A DNA stretch of 61,312 bases, from NCBI GenBank assembly GCA_944320105.1, contig CALUGA010000011.1:1-61312 (forward strand). Direction: 5' to 3'. The stretch comes from an uncultured Prevotella sp. (GTDB taxonomy: Bacteria; Bacteroidota; Bacteroidia; Bacteroidales; Bacteroidaceae). Each line of letters begins with the position of its first letter. Position 1 is the first letter of the stretch. Below, one piece after another: positions 28,634 through 37,288 of the stretch. The notes under the pieces were generated by a model. It was given only the letters and a program-made list of their open reading frames with translations, had not been told where the DNA came from and did not search any database. Both the position numbers and the translations under genes were made by a program.

Positions 28634-30034
28634 CTATTCATCCATCAAGCTCCGAGGGTCGGTGATGCACCCTGTGACGGCCGCAGCGGCAGCCACCAGC
28701 GGCGAAGCGAGAATGGTGCGCGCCCCCGGTCCCTGCCTTCCCTCAAAGTTGCGGTTGCTTGTAGACACGGCATACTTGCCCGCCGGCACCTTGTCATCGT
28801 TCATGGCAAGGCAAGCCGAGCAACCAGGTTGGCGTATCTCAAAACCGGCATCAACCAAAACTTTGTCCAATCCTTCCTCGCGTATCTGGCGACTCACTGC
28901 CCACGAACCAGGCACAAGCCATGCCACGATGCCTTCGGCTTTCTTCCTTCCGCGCACAATAGAGGCAAACGCCCTGAAGTCCTCTATGCGTCCATTGGTG
29001 CAAGCACCAAGGAACACGTAGTCAACCCTGTGGCCAAGCAACTTCTGCCCAGGCTCAAAGCCCATGTATGCAAGCGACTTCAAGAACGATGCCCTGCCGA
29101 CCTCAGCAATGTCATCAATGGAAGGAATGGCCTGCGTGATGCCCATGCCCATGCCGGGATTAGTTCCATAGGTCACCATAGGCTCTATTTCGGCCGCATC
29201 GAACGTGAGTTCCTTGTCGAACACGGCATCGTCGCCGCTCTTCAATGTGCGCCAGTAGGCCACGGCCTTGTCCCACTCTTCGCCTTTCGGGGCATATTCG
29301 CGCCCCTTGATGTAGGCGAACGTAGTTTCGTCGGGAGCCACGAAACCGCCCCTGGCACCCATTTCTATGGATAGGTTGCAAAGCGTAAGCCTGCCCTCCA
29401 TGCTCATGTCGCGCACCACGGAGCCTGCATATTCCACAAAATATCCAGTAGCCCCCGATGTGGTGAGCCTCGACATAAGGTAAAGAGCCACGTCCTTTGC
29501 CGTTACTCCATGCCCCAACTTGCCCTCGATGCTTATGCGCATTGACTTTGGCTTTTGCTGCAATATGCACTGAGAGGCAAGAACCATCTCCACCTCGCTC
29601 GTGCCAATGCCGAAAGCCACGGCACCGACGGCCCCGTGGGTGGACGTGTGCGAGTCGCCGCATACGATGGTCATGCCCGGCAGCGACAGTCCTTTCTCTG
29701 GGCCCACCACGTGGATTATACCATTGTCGGGCGACATCATGCCGTAATGCGTAAGCCCGAACTCAGCCGCGTTGGCGGCAAGCGTGTCCACCTGCCTGCG
29801 CGAAACGGGGTCGGCTATTGGCTTATCCTGGTCGTGGGTTGGCGTATTGTGGTCTGGCATACAGTATATCTGCCCTGGGCGGAAGCACTTAAGCCCCCGG
29901 CTGCGCAGGCCATCGAAAGCCTGCGGAGAAGTCACCTCGTGGCAATAGAGGCGGTCTATGTAAAGCTGTGTTGGCCCGTCGTCAATCACCTGCACGACGT
30001 GCCTGTCCCATATCTTGTCGAAAAGTGTGTTCAT
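28634..30034 (-). CDS. leuC: 3-isopropylmalate dehydratase large subunit
   Basis: Aconitase-family subunit carrying a 4Fe-4S cluster. 466 residues with the aconitase signatures [28 protein letters not shown], cluster ligands in [10 protein letters not shown] and [10 protein letters not shown]. It starts six bases after leuA. Confidence 0.97.
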   Translation of the reverse strand: MNTLFDKIWDRHVVQVIDDGPTQLYIDRLYCHEVTSPQAFDGLRSRGLKCFRPGQIYCMPDHNTPTHDQDKPIADPVSRRQVDTLAANAAEFGLTHYGMMSPDNGIIHVVGPEKGLSLPGMTIVCGDSHTSTHGAVGAVAFGIGTSEVEMVLASQCILQQKPKSMRISIEGKLGHGVTAKDVALYLMSRLTTSGATGYFVEYAGSVVRDMSMEGRLTLCNLSIEMGARGGFVAPDETTFAYIKGREYAPKGEEWDKAVAYWRTLKSGDDAVFDKELTFDAAEIEPMVTYGTNPGMGMGITQAIPSIDDIAEVGRASFLKSLAYMGFEPGQKLLGHRVDYVFLGACTNGRIEDFRAFASIVRGRKKAEGIVAWLVPGSWAVSRQIREEGLDKVLVDAGFEIRQPGCSACLAMNDDKVPAGKYAVSTSNRNFEGRQGPGARTILASPLVAAAAAVTGCITDPRSLMDE

Positions 30035-30040
30035 CTGTGC

Positions 30041-31540
30041 TTATTTTCTGAATTTATTGATACAGTCAATGTAAGCCTCTACGGAAGCCGTCACTATGTC
30101 GGTGTTGGCCCCGAAACCATAGTAAAGGTCGCCGTTATATTCCACCTGCATGTGAACCTTGCCCACGTCATCCGAACCCTTGCTTATGGCCTGGATGGTA
30201 AACTCCTTCAGCGTCATTTGTTTGCGGATGATTCTCTTCAGTGCCTTGATGGCAGCGTCAACCGGGCCGTTGCCCGTTGACGACTCCTCAAACTTCTGAC
30301 CCGATATGTCAAGCCCTACGCTGGCCACGCTCCTGACTCCCATGCCTGTTGTTACTTGCAGGTAATCGAGCTTCACCGCGTGAGCCTCTGCTGTGTCTGC
30401 CCCCGCGAGCATAAGAATGTCGTCGTCGTTAACTTCCTTTTTCTGGTCGGCCAATTTAAGGAAACTTTGGTATATCTTGTCCACTTTCTCCTCGCTGTCG
30501 ATGCTCACGCCGAGCACGCCAAGCCTGTATTTCAGGGCGGCGCGACCCGAACGGGCAGTCAGCACGATGGAGTTGTCGTCCAGACCCACGTCCTTCGGGT
30601 TCATTATCTCGTAAGTCTGCACGTTCTTCAGCACCCCGTCCTGATGGATGCCGCTCGAATGGGCAAAGGCGTTACGCCCCACCACGGCCTTGTTCGGCTG
30701 CACAGGCATGTTCATCAGGCTCGAAACCATACGGCTTGCGGGGTAAATCTTCTGCGTGTTGATGTTTGTATCGATGTCGATGTCCTTGTGGCACTTCAGT
30801 ATCATGGCAATCTCTTCGAGCGACGTGTTGCCTGCGCGCTCTCCGATGCCGTTCACCGTCACCTCCACCTGGCGCGCGCCGTTAAGCACTCCGCTCAGAG
30901 TGTTGGCCGTGGCCATGCCAAGGTCGTTGTGGCAATGGGTGGAGATGATGGCGCGGTCGATGCCGTCCACATGGTCAACAAGATATTTTATCTTGGCGCC
31001 ATACTCCGACGGAAGGCAGTACCCCGTCGTGTCGGGGATGTTCACCACCGTGGCCCCGGCCTTGATTACGGCCTCTACGACACGGGCAAGATACTCATTG
31101 TCGGTGCGCCCGGCGTCCTCGGCGTAGAACTCCACATCGTCAACAAACCTACGTGCGTACTTCACAGCGGCTACGGCGCGCTCTATGATTTCCTCACGGT
31201 TGCTGTTGAACTTATATTTAATGTGCTCGTCGCTTGTTCCTATGCCTGTGTGGATTCGCTTGTGCTTGGCAAACTTAAGCGACTCGGCAGCCACGTCGAT
31301 GTCCTTTTCCACAGCCCTTGTAAGCGCGCAGATGGTTGGCCACGTCACGGCCTTGGATATCTCGATGACCGAATTGAAGTCGCCCGGGCTGGAGATGGGG
31401 AACCCCGCCTCTATCACGTCTACCCCAAGCTGTTCCAGCATCTTGGCCACCTGTATTTTCTCTACGGTGTTAAGCTGGCAGCCGGGTACCTGCTCGCCGT
31501 CGCGCAGCGTGGTGTCAAAAATGAAAAGTCTGTCACTCAT
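30041..31540 (-). CDS. leuA: 2-isopropylmalate synthase
   Basis: First committed step of leucine synthesis: 2-oxoisovalerate plus acetyl-CoA. 499 residues from the ATG at 31540 ([20 protein letters not shown]); an upstream in-frame ATG at 31567 lies inside the leader terminator region and is less likely. Motifs: [43 protein letters not shown], and a C-terminal allosteric domain (about 385-499) for feedback inhibition by leucine. Transcription appears controlled by an attenuator in the preceding 170 bases. Confidence 0.96.
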   Translation of the reverse strand: MSDRLFIFDTTLRDGEQVPGCQLNTVEKIQVAKMLEQLGVDVIEAGFPISSPGDFNSVIEISKAVTWPTICALTRAVEKDIDVAAESLKFAKHKRIHTGIGTSDEHIKYKFNSNREEIIERAVAAVKYARRFVDDVEFYAEDAGRTDNEYLARVVEAVIKAGATVVNIPDTTGYCLPSEYGAKIKYLVDHVDGIDRAIISTHCHNDLGMATANTLSGVLNGARQVEVTVNGIGERAGNTSLEEIAMILKCHKDIDIDTNINTQKIYPASRMVSSLMNMPVQPNKAVVGRNAFAHSSGIHQDGVLKNVQTYEIMNPKDVGLDDNSIVLTARSGRAALKYRLGVLGVSIDSEEKVDKIYQSFLKLADQKKEVNDDDILMLAGADTAEAHAVKLDYLQVTTGMGVRSVASVGLDISGQKFEESSTGNGPVDAAIKALKRIIRKQMTLKEFTIQAISKGSDDVGKVHMQVEYNGDLYYGFGANTDIVTASVEAYIDCINKFRK

Positions 31541-31569
31541 AGTCTTATCTCTGTGTTTGTTATTCAACT

Positions 31570-31606
31570 AAAAGACCTTTCCCACAAGTGGAAGTGAGAA
31601 AGGTCT
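31570..31606 (-). terminator. leu attenuator terminator (3:4 hairpin)
   Basis: On the - strand AGACCTTTCTCAC (31606-31594) pairs with GTGGGAAAGGTCT (31585-31573): 9 bp, one mismatch, then 3 bp, followed by a run of four T (31573-31570). It lies 30 bases before the leuA ATG and after the leader peptide stop. The short T run makes it moderate in strength. Confidence 0.75.
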
Positions 31607-31673
31607 GACGCTATTTCGCTACATACGGCTACACGACTGATTCTCCACTTCCCTTGACATGAGGTAGTAGAAT
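31590..31673 (-). promoter_or_regulatory. leu attenuator: alternative pairing regions 1, 2 and 3
   Basis: Region 1 (ATTCTACTACC, 31673-31663) contains the Ile13-Leu14-Leu15 codons. Region 2 (GGAAGTGGAGAAT, 31652-31640) can pair with region 1, with a two-base bulge and one mismatch. Region 2 can also pair with region 3 (TTCTCACTTCC, 31600-31590), 11 bp with a single bulge. Region 3 overlaps the 5' arm of the terminator, so 2:3 excludes the terminator. A ribosome stalled at the Ile/Leu codons would free region 2 and allow read-through; one reaching the stop codon would cover region 2 and allow termination. Confidence 0.75.
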
Positions 31674-31709
31674 AATGTTTATCAGCTGTGCAAGACTTCT
31701 GTATTCCAT
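31629..31709 (-). CDS. leu operon leader peptide (26 residues)
   Basis: Reading frame from ATG 31709 to TAG 31629, starting MEYRSLAQLINIILLPHV. Ten of 26 residues are Leu, Ile or Val, with the codon run ATA AAC ATT ATT CTA CTA; CTA is uncommon in the neighbouring genes. It begins about 20 bases after the predicted transcription start and ends 23 bases before the terminator hairpin. It is probably not a functional protein but a sensor of charged Leu- and Ile-tRNA. Confidence 0.75.
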   Translation of the reverse strand: MEYRSLAQLINIILLPHVKGSGESVV

Positions 31710-31733
31710 GTTGCCGTACTTTGTTTCTGGTTG

Positions 31734-31765
31734 CAAAGTTAAGCAAAACGAAGCAAACAAACAAA
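31734..31765 (-). promoter_or_regulatory. leu operon promoter (-33 and -7)
   Basis: TAACTTTG (- strand, 31734-31741) matches TAnnTTTG; TTTG copies at 31758-31761 and 31762-31765 lie 16 and 20 bases upstream of it. Predicted start near 31728, about 20 bases before the leader peptide ATG. Confidence 0.78.
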
Positions 31766-31925
31766 TAATCCGTAACTTTTTTAGTCGTTTTCGTGACATT
31801 TTTCCGCCTTGCATTACGCATTTCAGCCCTTAACATTCTTACTTGCGGCATAGTGGCATAAGCCCAGAGGCATCAAGCAACACAAACCATCACCACCTAA
31901 CTTCCACAAAAACATTGCATTAGAC

Positions 31926-31956
31926 TTTGCCAAACAGATTAAAATGCCTATTTTTG
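31926..31956 (+). promoter_or_regulatory. Promoter upstream of the TlpA-like gene (-33 and -7)
   Basis: TTTG (31926-31929), 19 bases, then TATTTTTG (31949-31956). A full consensus layout on the + strand, 157 bases before the ATG at 32114. The long leader would contain repeat array B. Confidence 0.65.
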
Positions 31957-31960
31957 CATA

Positions 31961-32070
31961 AAGCAAAAACCAAGGCCAAAACGGCATAGCATGGCATTTG
32001 CACCCGCCAAACTGCCCGTTATGGAACGCACTTGCAACAGAAATGCAAATCGCCTGGCAGCCAACAAATT
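31961..32070. repeat. 22-bp-period intergenic repeat array B, degenerate (about 5 units)
   Basis: The best unit is 32005-32026 (CGCCAAACTGCCCGTTATGG), which matches the family consensus well. Neighbouring 22-bp windows 31961-31982, 31983-32004 and 32027-32048 keep GCA and ATTTGC or AATGCAA edges in phase but are otherwise decayed. It is the weakest of the six arrays and lies between the leu promoter and the TlpA-like gene. Confidence 0.5.
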
Positions 32071-32113
32071 GGCAGAATTTGGGTTGTGAGTAACAGATAT
32101 TGACAAAGCAGAC

Positions 32114-33658
32114 ATGAAACCAAACATGAGAACAGCACTTCTTGCAGCGGCACTAATCGCCATGTGCCATGACCAAGCCAACGCCTTTACAGCAAACAGT
32201 TGCACCACAAACAATGCAACGGCAGACGCTACGACAGTGACAAGCGATTTATTCCGCAGCGGCACCGGAGTGCTGCAAGGGCGCGTGGAAGGCGAGCAGC
32301 CCGATGGCATCATCTATTATGGATATAATGGCGTGACCCACGAAAGCAGGCCGAAAGCCTACAGCGTGAATGCAGACGGCACGTTTACCATAACTTTCAA
32401 CCTCGACTACCCCATCCTGGACTACATCATGGTGGGCGACAACGCCATTTACTTCTATGCCAGCCCGGGCGACACTACCCATGTGGCCATCGACAGCACC
32501 GGCCACGCGCGATATTCCGACAGCTCGCGTCACCGCCGCCTGCTCGAACTGCTCACGAACAACGCCCCTAAACTGCGCATAAACAAGAAACAGCTGATAG
32601 CAAAGGCGCAGAAGTCGGACTTTGGGGAGTTCGCCGCGTGGGCTGCAACGCAGGTGGACAGCCTTGCAGAAGCCGCCGACATCATTGCGGCAAGCCAAAG
32701 GCTATCAACGGAAGAAGCAAAACTGCTGCGCACACTCACGCTCGTGGACAACTGCACAGACTGCTACGACTACAAGTACATAAGGAAGTCCAACTTTAAC
32801 ATGGCAACTGCCGACTATGCATTCATGCGCCGCCTGCAACCATACGACCTCAGCTGCCTCATGGTTCCATCGCGACTTTACTTCCTCGTAAACCGATACA
32901 AATACTGCGGTCCTATATTCTGGATGGCTACGCCTGGCAAAAAGGATAGCTACAAAAACGCCACCGACAGCGCGGCCATGGCTGCCGACAGGGCCATCTT
33001 CGGCATAGACAAGCCTTCGCTCTTCCTCCAATTGGCATGGACAGACATTCATTCTTACATGGAAGACTACGAGGAAGAGCCGCAAAAGACATTGGAAAAG
33101 ATGGCACGACGGGCTAAGCTGATTACCGTGCCTTACCTGAGGCAGCTCTTGGAAGAGCAAGCCGCCCTGCTGCAAAAGCCAAAGGCAGCCACTTACGAGC
33201 TGCCGGCAGGAAGCGCAACCGACATATTCAATGCTCTTATTGCCAAACACCGTGGCAAATTCGTGCTCGTTGACTTCTGGAGCACGGGCTGCGGCCCATG
33301 CCGACAATCCATTGAGCGAAGCCACGCCCTGCGCGACTCGCTGGCCAAGGCTGAAGGCTTTGAATTGGTGTTCATTACCAATGAGCGTGAGTCGCCGCTG
33401 AAAGCATACAACGATTACACAACCAAGCACCTTCAAGGCGAAGAGTGCCTACGCATAACCAACGCCGACTACGGGCAGCTGATGGCCTTGTTCGGCTTCA
33501 CCGGCATACCGCACAACGAGCTTGTGACGCCCGACGGCCGCATAGCAACAACCGACATTGACCTGCGGCAGTTCAAGGACATAAAAGCATTCAGGAAATG
33601 GCTTGACAAGATAAAAAACGCTATCGGCACCGAAAAAGCCCAAGGCAAGCAAGACTAA
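32114..33658 (+). CDS. Exported thioredoxin-fold (TlpA-like) protein
   Basis: 514 residues with a signal peptide (about 1-24). A beta-rich N-terminal domain (about 45-130) resembles the DUF4369-type domain found in many Bacteroidota TlpA proteins, a helical middle follows, and a C-terminal thioredoxin domain (about 360-500) carries FVLVDFWSTGCGPCRQSIE with the active-site CGPC near residue 393-396 and the cis-Pro loop FTGIPHNELV. Likely a periplasmic thiol-disulfide oxidoreductase; substrate unknown. It is a single-gene unit ending in a terminator. Confidence 0.85.
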   Translation: MKPNMRTALLAAALIAMCHDQANAFTANSCTTNNATADATTVTSDLFRSGTGVLQGRVEGEQPDGIIYYGYNGVTHESRPKAYSVNADGTFTITFNLDYPILDYIMVGDNAIYFYASPGDTTHVAIDSTGHARYSDSSRHRRLLELLTNNAPKLRINKKQLIAKAQKSDFGEFAAWAATQVDSLAEAADIIAASQRLSTEEAKLLRTLTLVDNCTDCYDYKYIRKSNFNMATADYAFMRRLQPYDLSCLMVPSRLYFLVNRYKYCGPIFWMATPGKKDSYKNATDSAAMAADRAIFGIDKPSLFLQLAWTDIHSYMEDYEEEPQKTLEKMARRAKLITVPYLRQLLEEQAALLQKPKAATYELPAGSATDIFNALIAKHRGKFVLVDFWSTGCGPCRQSIERSHALRDSLAKAEGFELVFITNERESPLKAYNDYTTKHLQGEECLRITNADYGQLMALFGFTGIPHNELVTPDGRIATTDIDLRQFKDIKAFRKWLDKIKNAIGTEKAQGKQD

Positions 33659-33717
33659 CCAAAAAATAAACAAGTTTGAACGGCACATCAAGCACAGCAG
33701 AAAGCACACAGCAAACA

Positions 33718-33753
33718 CAAAGCGGGGCGGCACCAAGATGCCGCCCCGCTTTG
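33718..33753. terminator. Bidirectional terminator between TlpA-like and PpiD-like genes
   Basis: A 15-bp perfect stem CAAAGCGGGGCGGCA (33718-33732) with TGCCGCCCCGCTTTG (33739-33753) between convergent genes. Confidence 0.88.
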
Positions 33754-33772
33754 TCATATCAGCAAACTGCCA

Positions 33773-35914
33773 TCAGAAGAACATATAGCGGTTGTCTACC
33801 ACGTCAGACTTAAGGTAAAGCTCGTTCAGGAAGCGGCTTGCTGCCTGCATGGCCTGCTGCCTGAGCTGCTGCTCCATAACCTTCTCGTCATACTTCGCTC
33901 CTTGACGCTGCTTCTTGTCGATAACCTGCAACATATATGCTCCACCGTTGCCCTTGATGACACGGGGGCAGAATGCGCCCTTCTTGGTTGCGGCCACCGC
34001 ACCGCTAAGGGCAGGCTCGCTTGCGCCCGTGGCCTGCACGAACACAGGAGCGCCGAAAGTAATCTGCCTTACGGTGTCAACACGCGCACCTTTCGACTTG
34101 GCCGACCCAATGTTGTTTGCACCTGCCAACTTGCCTTTGAGCATATCGAACTTCTTGTCGCGCATCACCTCCTGCTTAATCACGTCCTTTACATCCTCCA
34201 TGTCGCGATAGCCCACAGGGTGAACCTTTGTCATGGCCACAACGAGCAGGTGGTCGTTGTTTCCGCACTCATAAAGCGGCGAAACGGCGCCTGCCTCAGC
34301 GTCGAAGATCCACTTCATGGCCTCGCCCGTGGCGCGTATTCCGGCAACATTGTGCTCCGAGTTGAACAGATCCTTGCGCTCACTTACCTTGTAGCCAAAC
34401 TTGGCGGCGTTCTTCTCCATAGCCTCCACGGTCTGGTTTGCGCTGACAAACTGGCTGAACTTGTTGTAAGCGGCAGAGTAAGTGGCCTTTGAGAAGTCGA
34501 TGGTGTGCTTCACAACGGCAGCCACGTACTTGTCTACCATGGCGTTGCGTGCAGTCACCTGCACGATGACGTTGCCTTGGGTAAACGCAATGTTCTTCAT
34601 TTCGTTTACACCGAGCGTGTTGAGGGCTTCAAGGTAGAGCTTTGAATCGGCATCGATGGTCTGCGAATTTTCGTACATTGCCGATGTGAGCCACTGCTTC
34701 TGACCCGTCTGGCTGTACTTCTTGGCTATCGAGTCGAAAGGCGCCCCGGCCTGAAGGGCTGCATACACGCTGTCTGCAGTCTTGCGGGCAGCCTCCACTG
34801 TGGCACCTACAATCTGTATCTGGCGGTACTCAACCGAGTCGGGCAACTGGGTCTTGGAAATCAGCTTGACCACGTTGAGCGTGTTGTCAGCCTTCGTCTC
34901 AAAGGGTGCAGTGGTCTGGCCAACAGCCATTGAGTCTATCTTGGTAGCTATGTCGCGTGAAAATGCGTTGCGGGTAACGGGAATCCCGAGGTAAGCCTCC
35001 TGCGACTGAGCCTTGCGAACCACCACAGCCGGGTCGGTTCCCTCCTGCAATTGCTTCTGGGCATCGGCCATCGTAGCCTGTATGGCCTTGCGGTCGGCTG
35101 CAGAAGGAAGCACCTGGAATTCAACATACTTTATGTCGCGGCTCTCCACGTACTGCTTGTACATCTCTTTCTGCTCGTCGTACTTGGCCTTGATGTCGGC
35201 ATCGCTGACTTTCACGTCGTTATCGTTCACCGTGGAATAAGCGATGGAAGCCAACTGGATGTCGCTTTCCTCAGCCTGCGCATCGAAAGCCATCTTGGCT
35301 GAGACAGGGTTTGACAAGAGGCAACCGGCCAACAAGTTCTGGTACTTCATGGCAAGAATCTGCTGGCGGAGCGACTTCTCTATGAACTGCCAATACTTGT
35401 AGATGGTGCGGTACTGCTCGGCCATCTGGGCGTCCTGCCCGTTCTCCACCTTCTTATAATCATCAAGGAACTTGGTCAGCATCGAAGCATCAAAGCGCCT
35501 GGTCTGCTGGTTTACGAACGGGGTTTGCAACAGAATGGGGTTTGTTCCGGCGCGGAGCACGTTCTGAAGCTCCTCCTTCGTTACCGTGAGGCCCAACTTG
35601 TCGGCCTCAGCCTCAACGATGGTGTTGTTTACGTAAGTGTTCCACACCTGGTCTTTCACCTGGTTCAGCTCATCTTCGGTGAGATTGTCGCGTCCTTGGG
35701 TCATCTTTATGACCTCTTGGTACTCATCAATCAGGTTCTGGAAATCCTGCACAGAGAGTTTCTTGCCTAACACCTCGCCTACCTGAAGACGCCGCTCATT
35801 GCTTGTTGCCTCGCACGAACGGAACATCTCTTCGGCGATAAACGCAAAGAGGCCGAGACCGATGATCACGATCAAGATGACGCCTCTTTTTCTGATTGTT
35901 CCTAATGCTGCCAT
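33773..35914 (-). CDS. ppiD: Membrane-anchored peptidyl-prolyl isomerase / foldase (PpiD-like, SurA_N domain)
   Basis: 713 residues: short cytoplasmic N terminus, one membrane anchor (GVILIVIIGLGLFAFIAEEMF, about 11-31), a SurA/trigger-factor-like N-terminal chaperone region (about 40-240), and parvulin-type rotamase segments in the middle (about 240-480). Predicted to sit on the periplasmic face of the inner membrane and assist folding of exported proteins. C-terminal portion (YRDMEDVKDVIKQEVMRDKKFDMLKGKL) is typical of the family. It has its own promoter, 91 bases upstream. Confidence 0.88.
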   Translation of the reverse strand: MAALGTIRKRGVILIVIIGLGLFAFIAEEMFRSCEATSNERRLQVGEVLGKKLSVQDFQNLIDEYQEVIKMTQGRDNLTEDELNQVKDQVWNTYVNNTIVEAEADKLGLTVTKEELQNVLRAGTNPILLQTPFVNQQTRRFDASMLTKFLDDYKKVENGQDAQMAEQYRTIYKYWQFIEKSLRQQILAMKYQNLLAGCLLSNPVSAKMAFDAQAEESDIQLASIAYSTVNDNDVKVSDADIKAKYDEQKEMYKQYVESRDIKYVEFQVLPSAADRKAIQATMADAQKQLQEGTDPAVVVRKAQSQEAYLGIPVTRNAFSRDIATKIDSMAVGQTTAPFETKADNTLNVVKLISKTQLPDSVEYRQIQIVGATVEAARKTADSVYAALQAGAPFDSIAKKYSQTGQKQWLTSAMYENSQTIDADSKLYLEALNTLGVNEMKNIAFTQGNVIVQVTARNAMVDKYVAAVVKHTIDFSKATYSAAYNKFSQFVSANQTVEAMEKNAAKFGYKVSERKDLFNSEHNVAGIRATGEAMKWIFDAEAGAVSPLYECGNNDHLLVVAMTKVHPVGYRDMEDVKDVIKQEVMRDKKFDMLKGKLAGANNIGSAKSKGARVDTVRQITFGAPVFVQATGASEPALSGAVAATKKGAFCPRVIKGNGGAYMLQVIDKKQRQGAKYDEKVMEQQLRQQAMQAASRFLNELYLKSDVVDNRYMFF

Positions 35915-36331
35915 TACTTTTTTACTATTGTTTTTTGTTTTATGTTTCTTTCTTTATCCTAACCGGCAACAGGCCGACAGACCGCCCGCCGCCACTTTAG
36001 TGGGCAAAATTACTAAATTTATGCCAATTGACAACATATTTTGTGGAAAAAATACTCACAACCGCCTTTTATTGACCACTTTGAGAGCTACTGGCCAAGA
36101 TGCCGCAGTCGCCTATAATGAACAATGGCCAACACTTGCATGGAATGGAAAACACTCGCAGGATATTCACTTTGACAAATGGAACGGAAAGCGAAACAAG
36201 GCCACGGATAATGCCCAACGCAATGGTCGCAGCACATAAGGCACCCCGCCTAATGCCCTTCGTTTGTAAGAAATATTCAATTTCACCGACGGTTTTGGCA
36301 CCAAGGCATAACACCCTGAGGCACAACATGA
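35915..36331. other. Left part of the lptC-ppiD gap
   Basis: Apart from the ppiD promoter (36005-36012), I find no convincing gene. A 96-codon open frame on the - strand (36069-36359) runs through it, but it has no promoter, no family and no typical codon pattern. In other Bacteroidota I recall a CorC/HlyC-type CBS protein gene between lptC and the ppiD-like gene; no trace of it is seen here. Confidence 0.45.
36005..36012 (-). promoter_or_regulatory. PpiD-like gene promoter, -7 element
   Basis: TAATTTTG on the - strand, a TAnnTTTG match, with a GTTG at about the right distance (36032-36035) as a partial -33. Leader of about 85 bases to the ATG at 35914. Confidence 0.65.
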
Positions 36332-36463
36332 TACAAAAGCAACTAAACCACGTTGCCAAACAGGCCGAACCACAGCCTCAAACAGGCCGTTTGGGAATGC
36401 GAAACAGGCCATATGGCAACGCAAAATGGCGCGCACGGCAATACCATACGCGCCATTGTAAAC
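36332..36463. repeat. 22-bp-period intergenic repeat array C (about 6 units)
   Basis: Consecutive 22-bp windows from 36332 to 36463. Cores AAACAGGCCG or AAACAGGCCA start at 36358, 36380 and 36402, exactly 22 bases apart and in the same orientation. The next units (36420-36441, 36442-36463) form an inverted repeat AATGGCGCG/CGCGCCATT. The right edge GCGCCATTGTAAACA (36450-36464) is the complement, with one mismatch, of the left edge of array D. It lies between the end of lptC and the PpiD-like gene. Confidence 0.85.
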
Positions 36464-36584
36464 AAAAGTTACCACAGAAATACATCACAGTTTGCGGCAA
36501 GCAGAGCTTGTTCGAACACCTTGCGCCTAACCCTCCACACAGGACACGCCCCGTCAAAAAGTGGCGTACACATGGCCTCGCAAA

Positions 36585-37247
36585 TCATCTTGCGCGCGAA
36601 GTGGCGGCACGAGGCGTGGCCGCCGGGCGCAACGGCGGTGGCGCAACGGCACTGTCGGCTGCGGCAGACGAATCGGCCGGTGCGGACTGCCCGCCCTCCA
36701 TGTCGGACTTGACAAACGAACCTTGAGAATTGGAAACGGTATAGTGGGTCATGTGTTCGTCGCTGCGGAAGTATGTTCCCTCCAGAGTGCGCTCCGGAGT
36801 AATGAGAGTCGAGAACTTGTTTGAATACATCTCGTGGGTTATTCCATCCCAGAACAACTCCTCGCTGCGGAATATCAAGCCCTTGACATTACGCACGCGG
36901 ACACGCCCCCGAAGCTCCCAAAGTTTCATCTTGTCATAATACCACGCTGTGTCGGCCTGTATGTAAGCCTCAACATGGAACTTCTCGTCGAACTGTTCGA
37001 GGAATATGCCCTTGATAAACGTCCAACGCGAGGGTTGCCTTACTTGGTTCACGTCCCAGCGTTCGGTGACTATCCGATACTTGATGACGCCCGAATCAGA
37101 CACCAAAGTGTTGACCCCATAGCTCACCATGACCGAAACAGAATCGCGGTCGTGGATGGCCGGAGCCGGGTGTTCCTTTTCCTCGGAGCACGAAACCACC
37201 GCAGACGCTGCCAACACAAGAGACAGCCCCACGGCAAAAAGCCTCAT
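36585..37247 (-). CDS. lptC: LPS export ABC transporter periplasmic protein LptC
   Basis: Bitopic periplasmic protein that accepts LPS from LptB2FG and passes it to LptA. 220 residues from MRLFAVGLSLVLAASAVVSC, which reads as a lipoprotein-type signal in this phylum; an ATG at 37274 adds nine residues. The body has the LptC pattern of repeated strands (RWDVNQVRQPSRWTFIKGIFLEQFD, AYIQADTAWYYDKMKLWELRGRVRVRNVKG, EMYSNKFSTLITPERTLEG). The last 35 residues are a Pro/Ala/Ser/Arg-rich low-complexity tail not expected in LptC. Next to the beta-barrel gene upstream. Confidence 0.88.
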   Translation of the reverse strand: MRLFAVGLSLVLAASAVVSCSEEKEHPAPAIHDRDSVSVMVSYGVNTLVSDSGVIKYRIVTERWDVNQVRQPSRWTFIKGIFLEQFDEKFHVEAYIQADTAWYYDKMKLWELRGRVRVRNVKGLIFRSEELFWDGITHEMYSNKFSTLITPERTLEGTYFRSDEHMTHYTVSNSQGSFVKSDMEGGQSAPADSSAAADSAVAPPPLRPAATPRAATSRAR

Positions 37248-37288
37248 GGCAACACTTTTACCTGACGACAACACTTTCCTGCAAATGT

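Noticed and set aside
30356-31597. 413-codon + strand frame opposite leuA
   Set aside because: Antisense shadow of a well-conserved gene; codon structure follows leuA.
31570-31709. T-box or other riboswitch in front of leuA
   Set aside because: No T-box sequence or specifier-loop layout is seen, and the codon-rich leader peptide with alternative stems explains the region better.
36069-36359. 96-codon - strand frame in the lptC-ppiD gap
   Set aside because: No promoter, no family, atypical codons, and its start lies in repeat array C.
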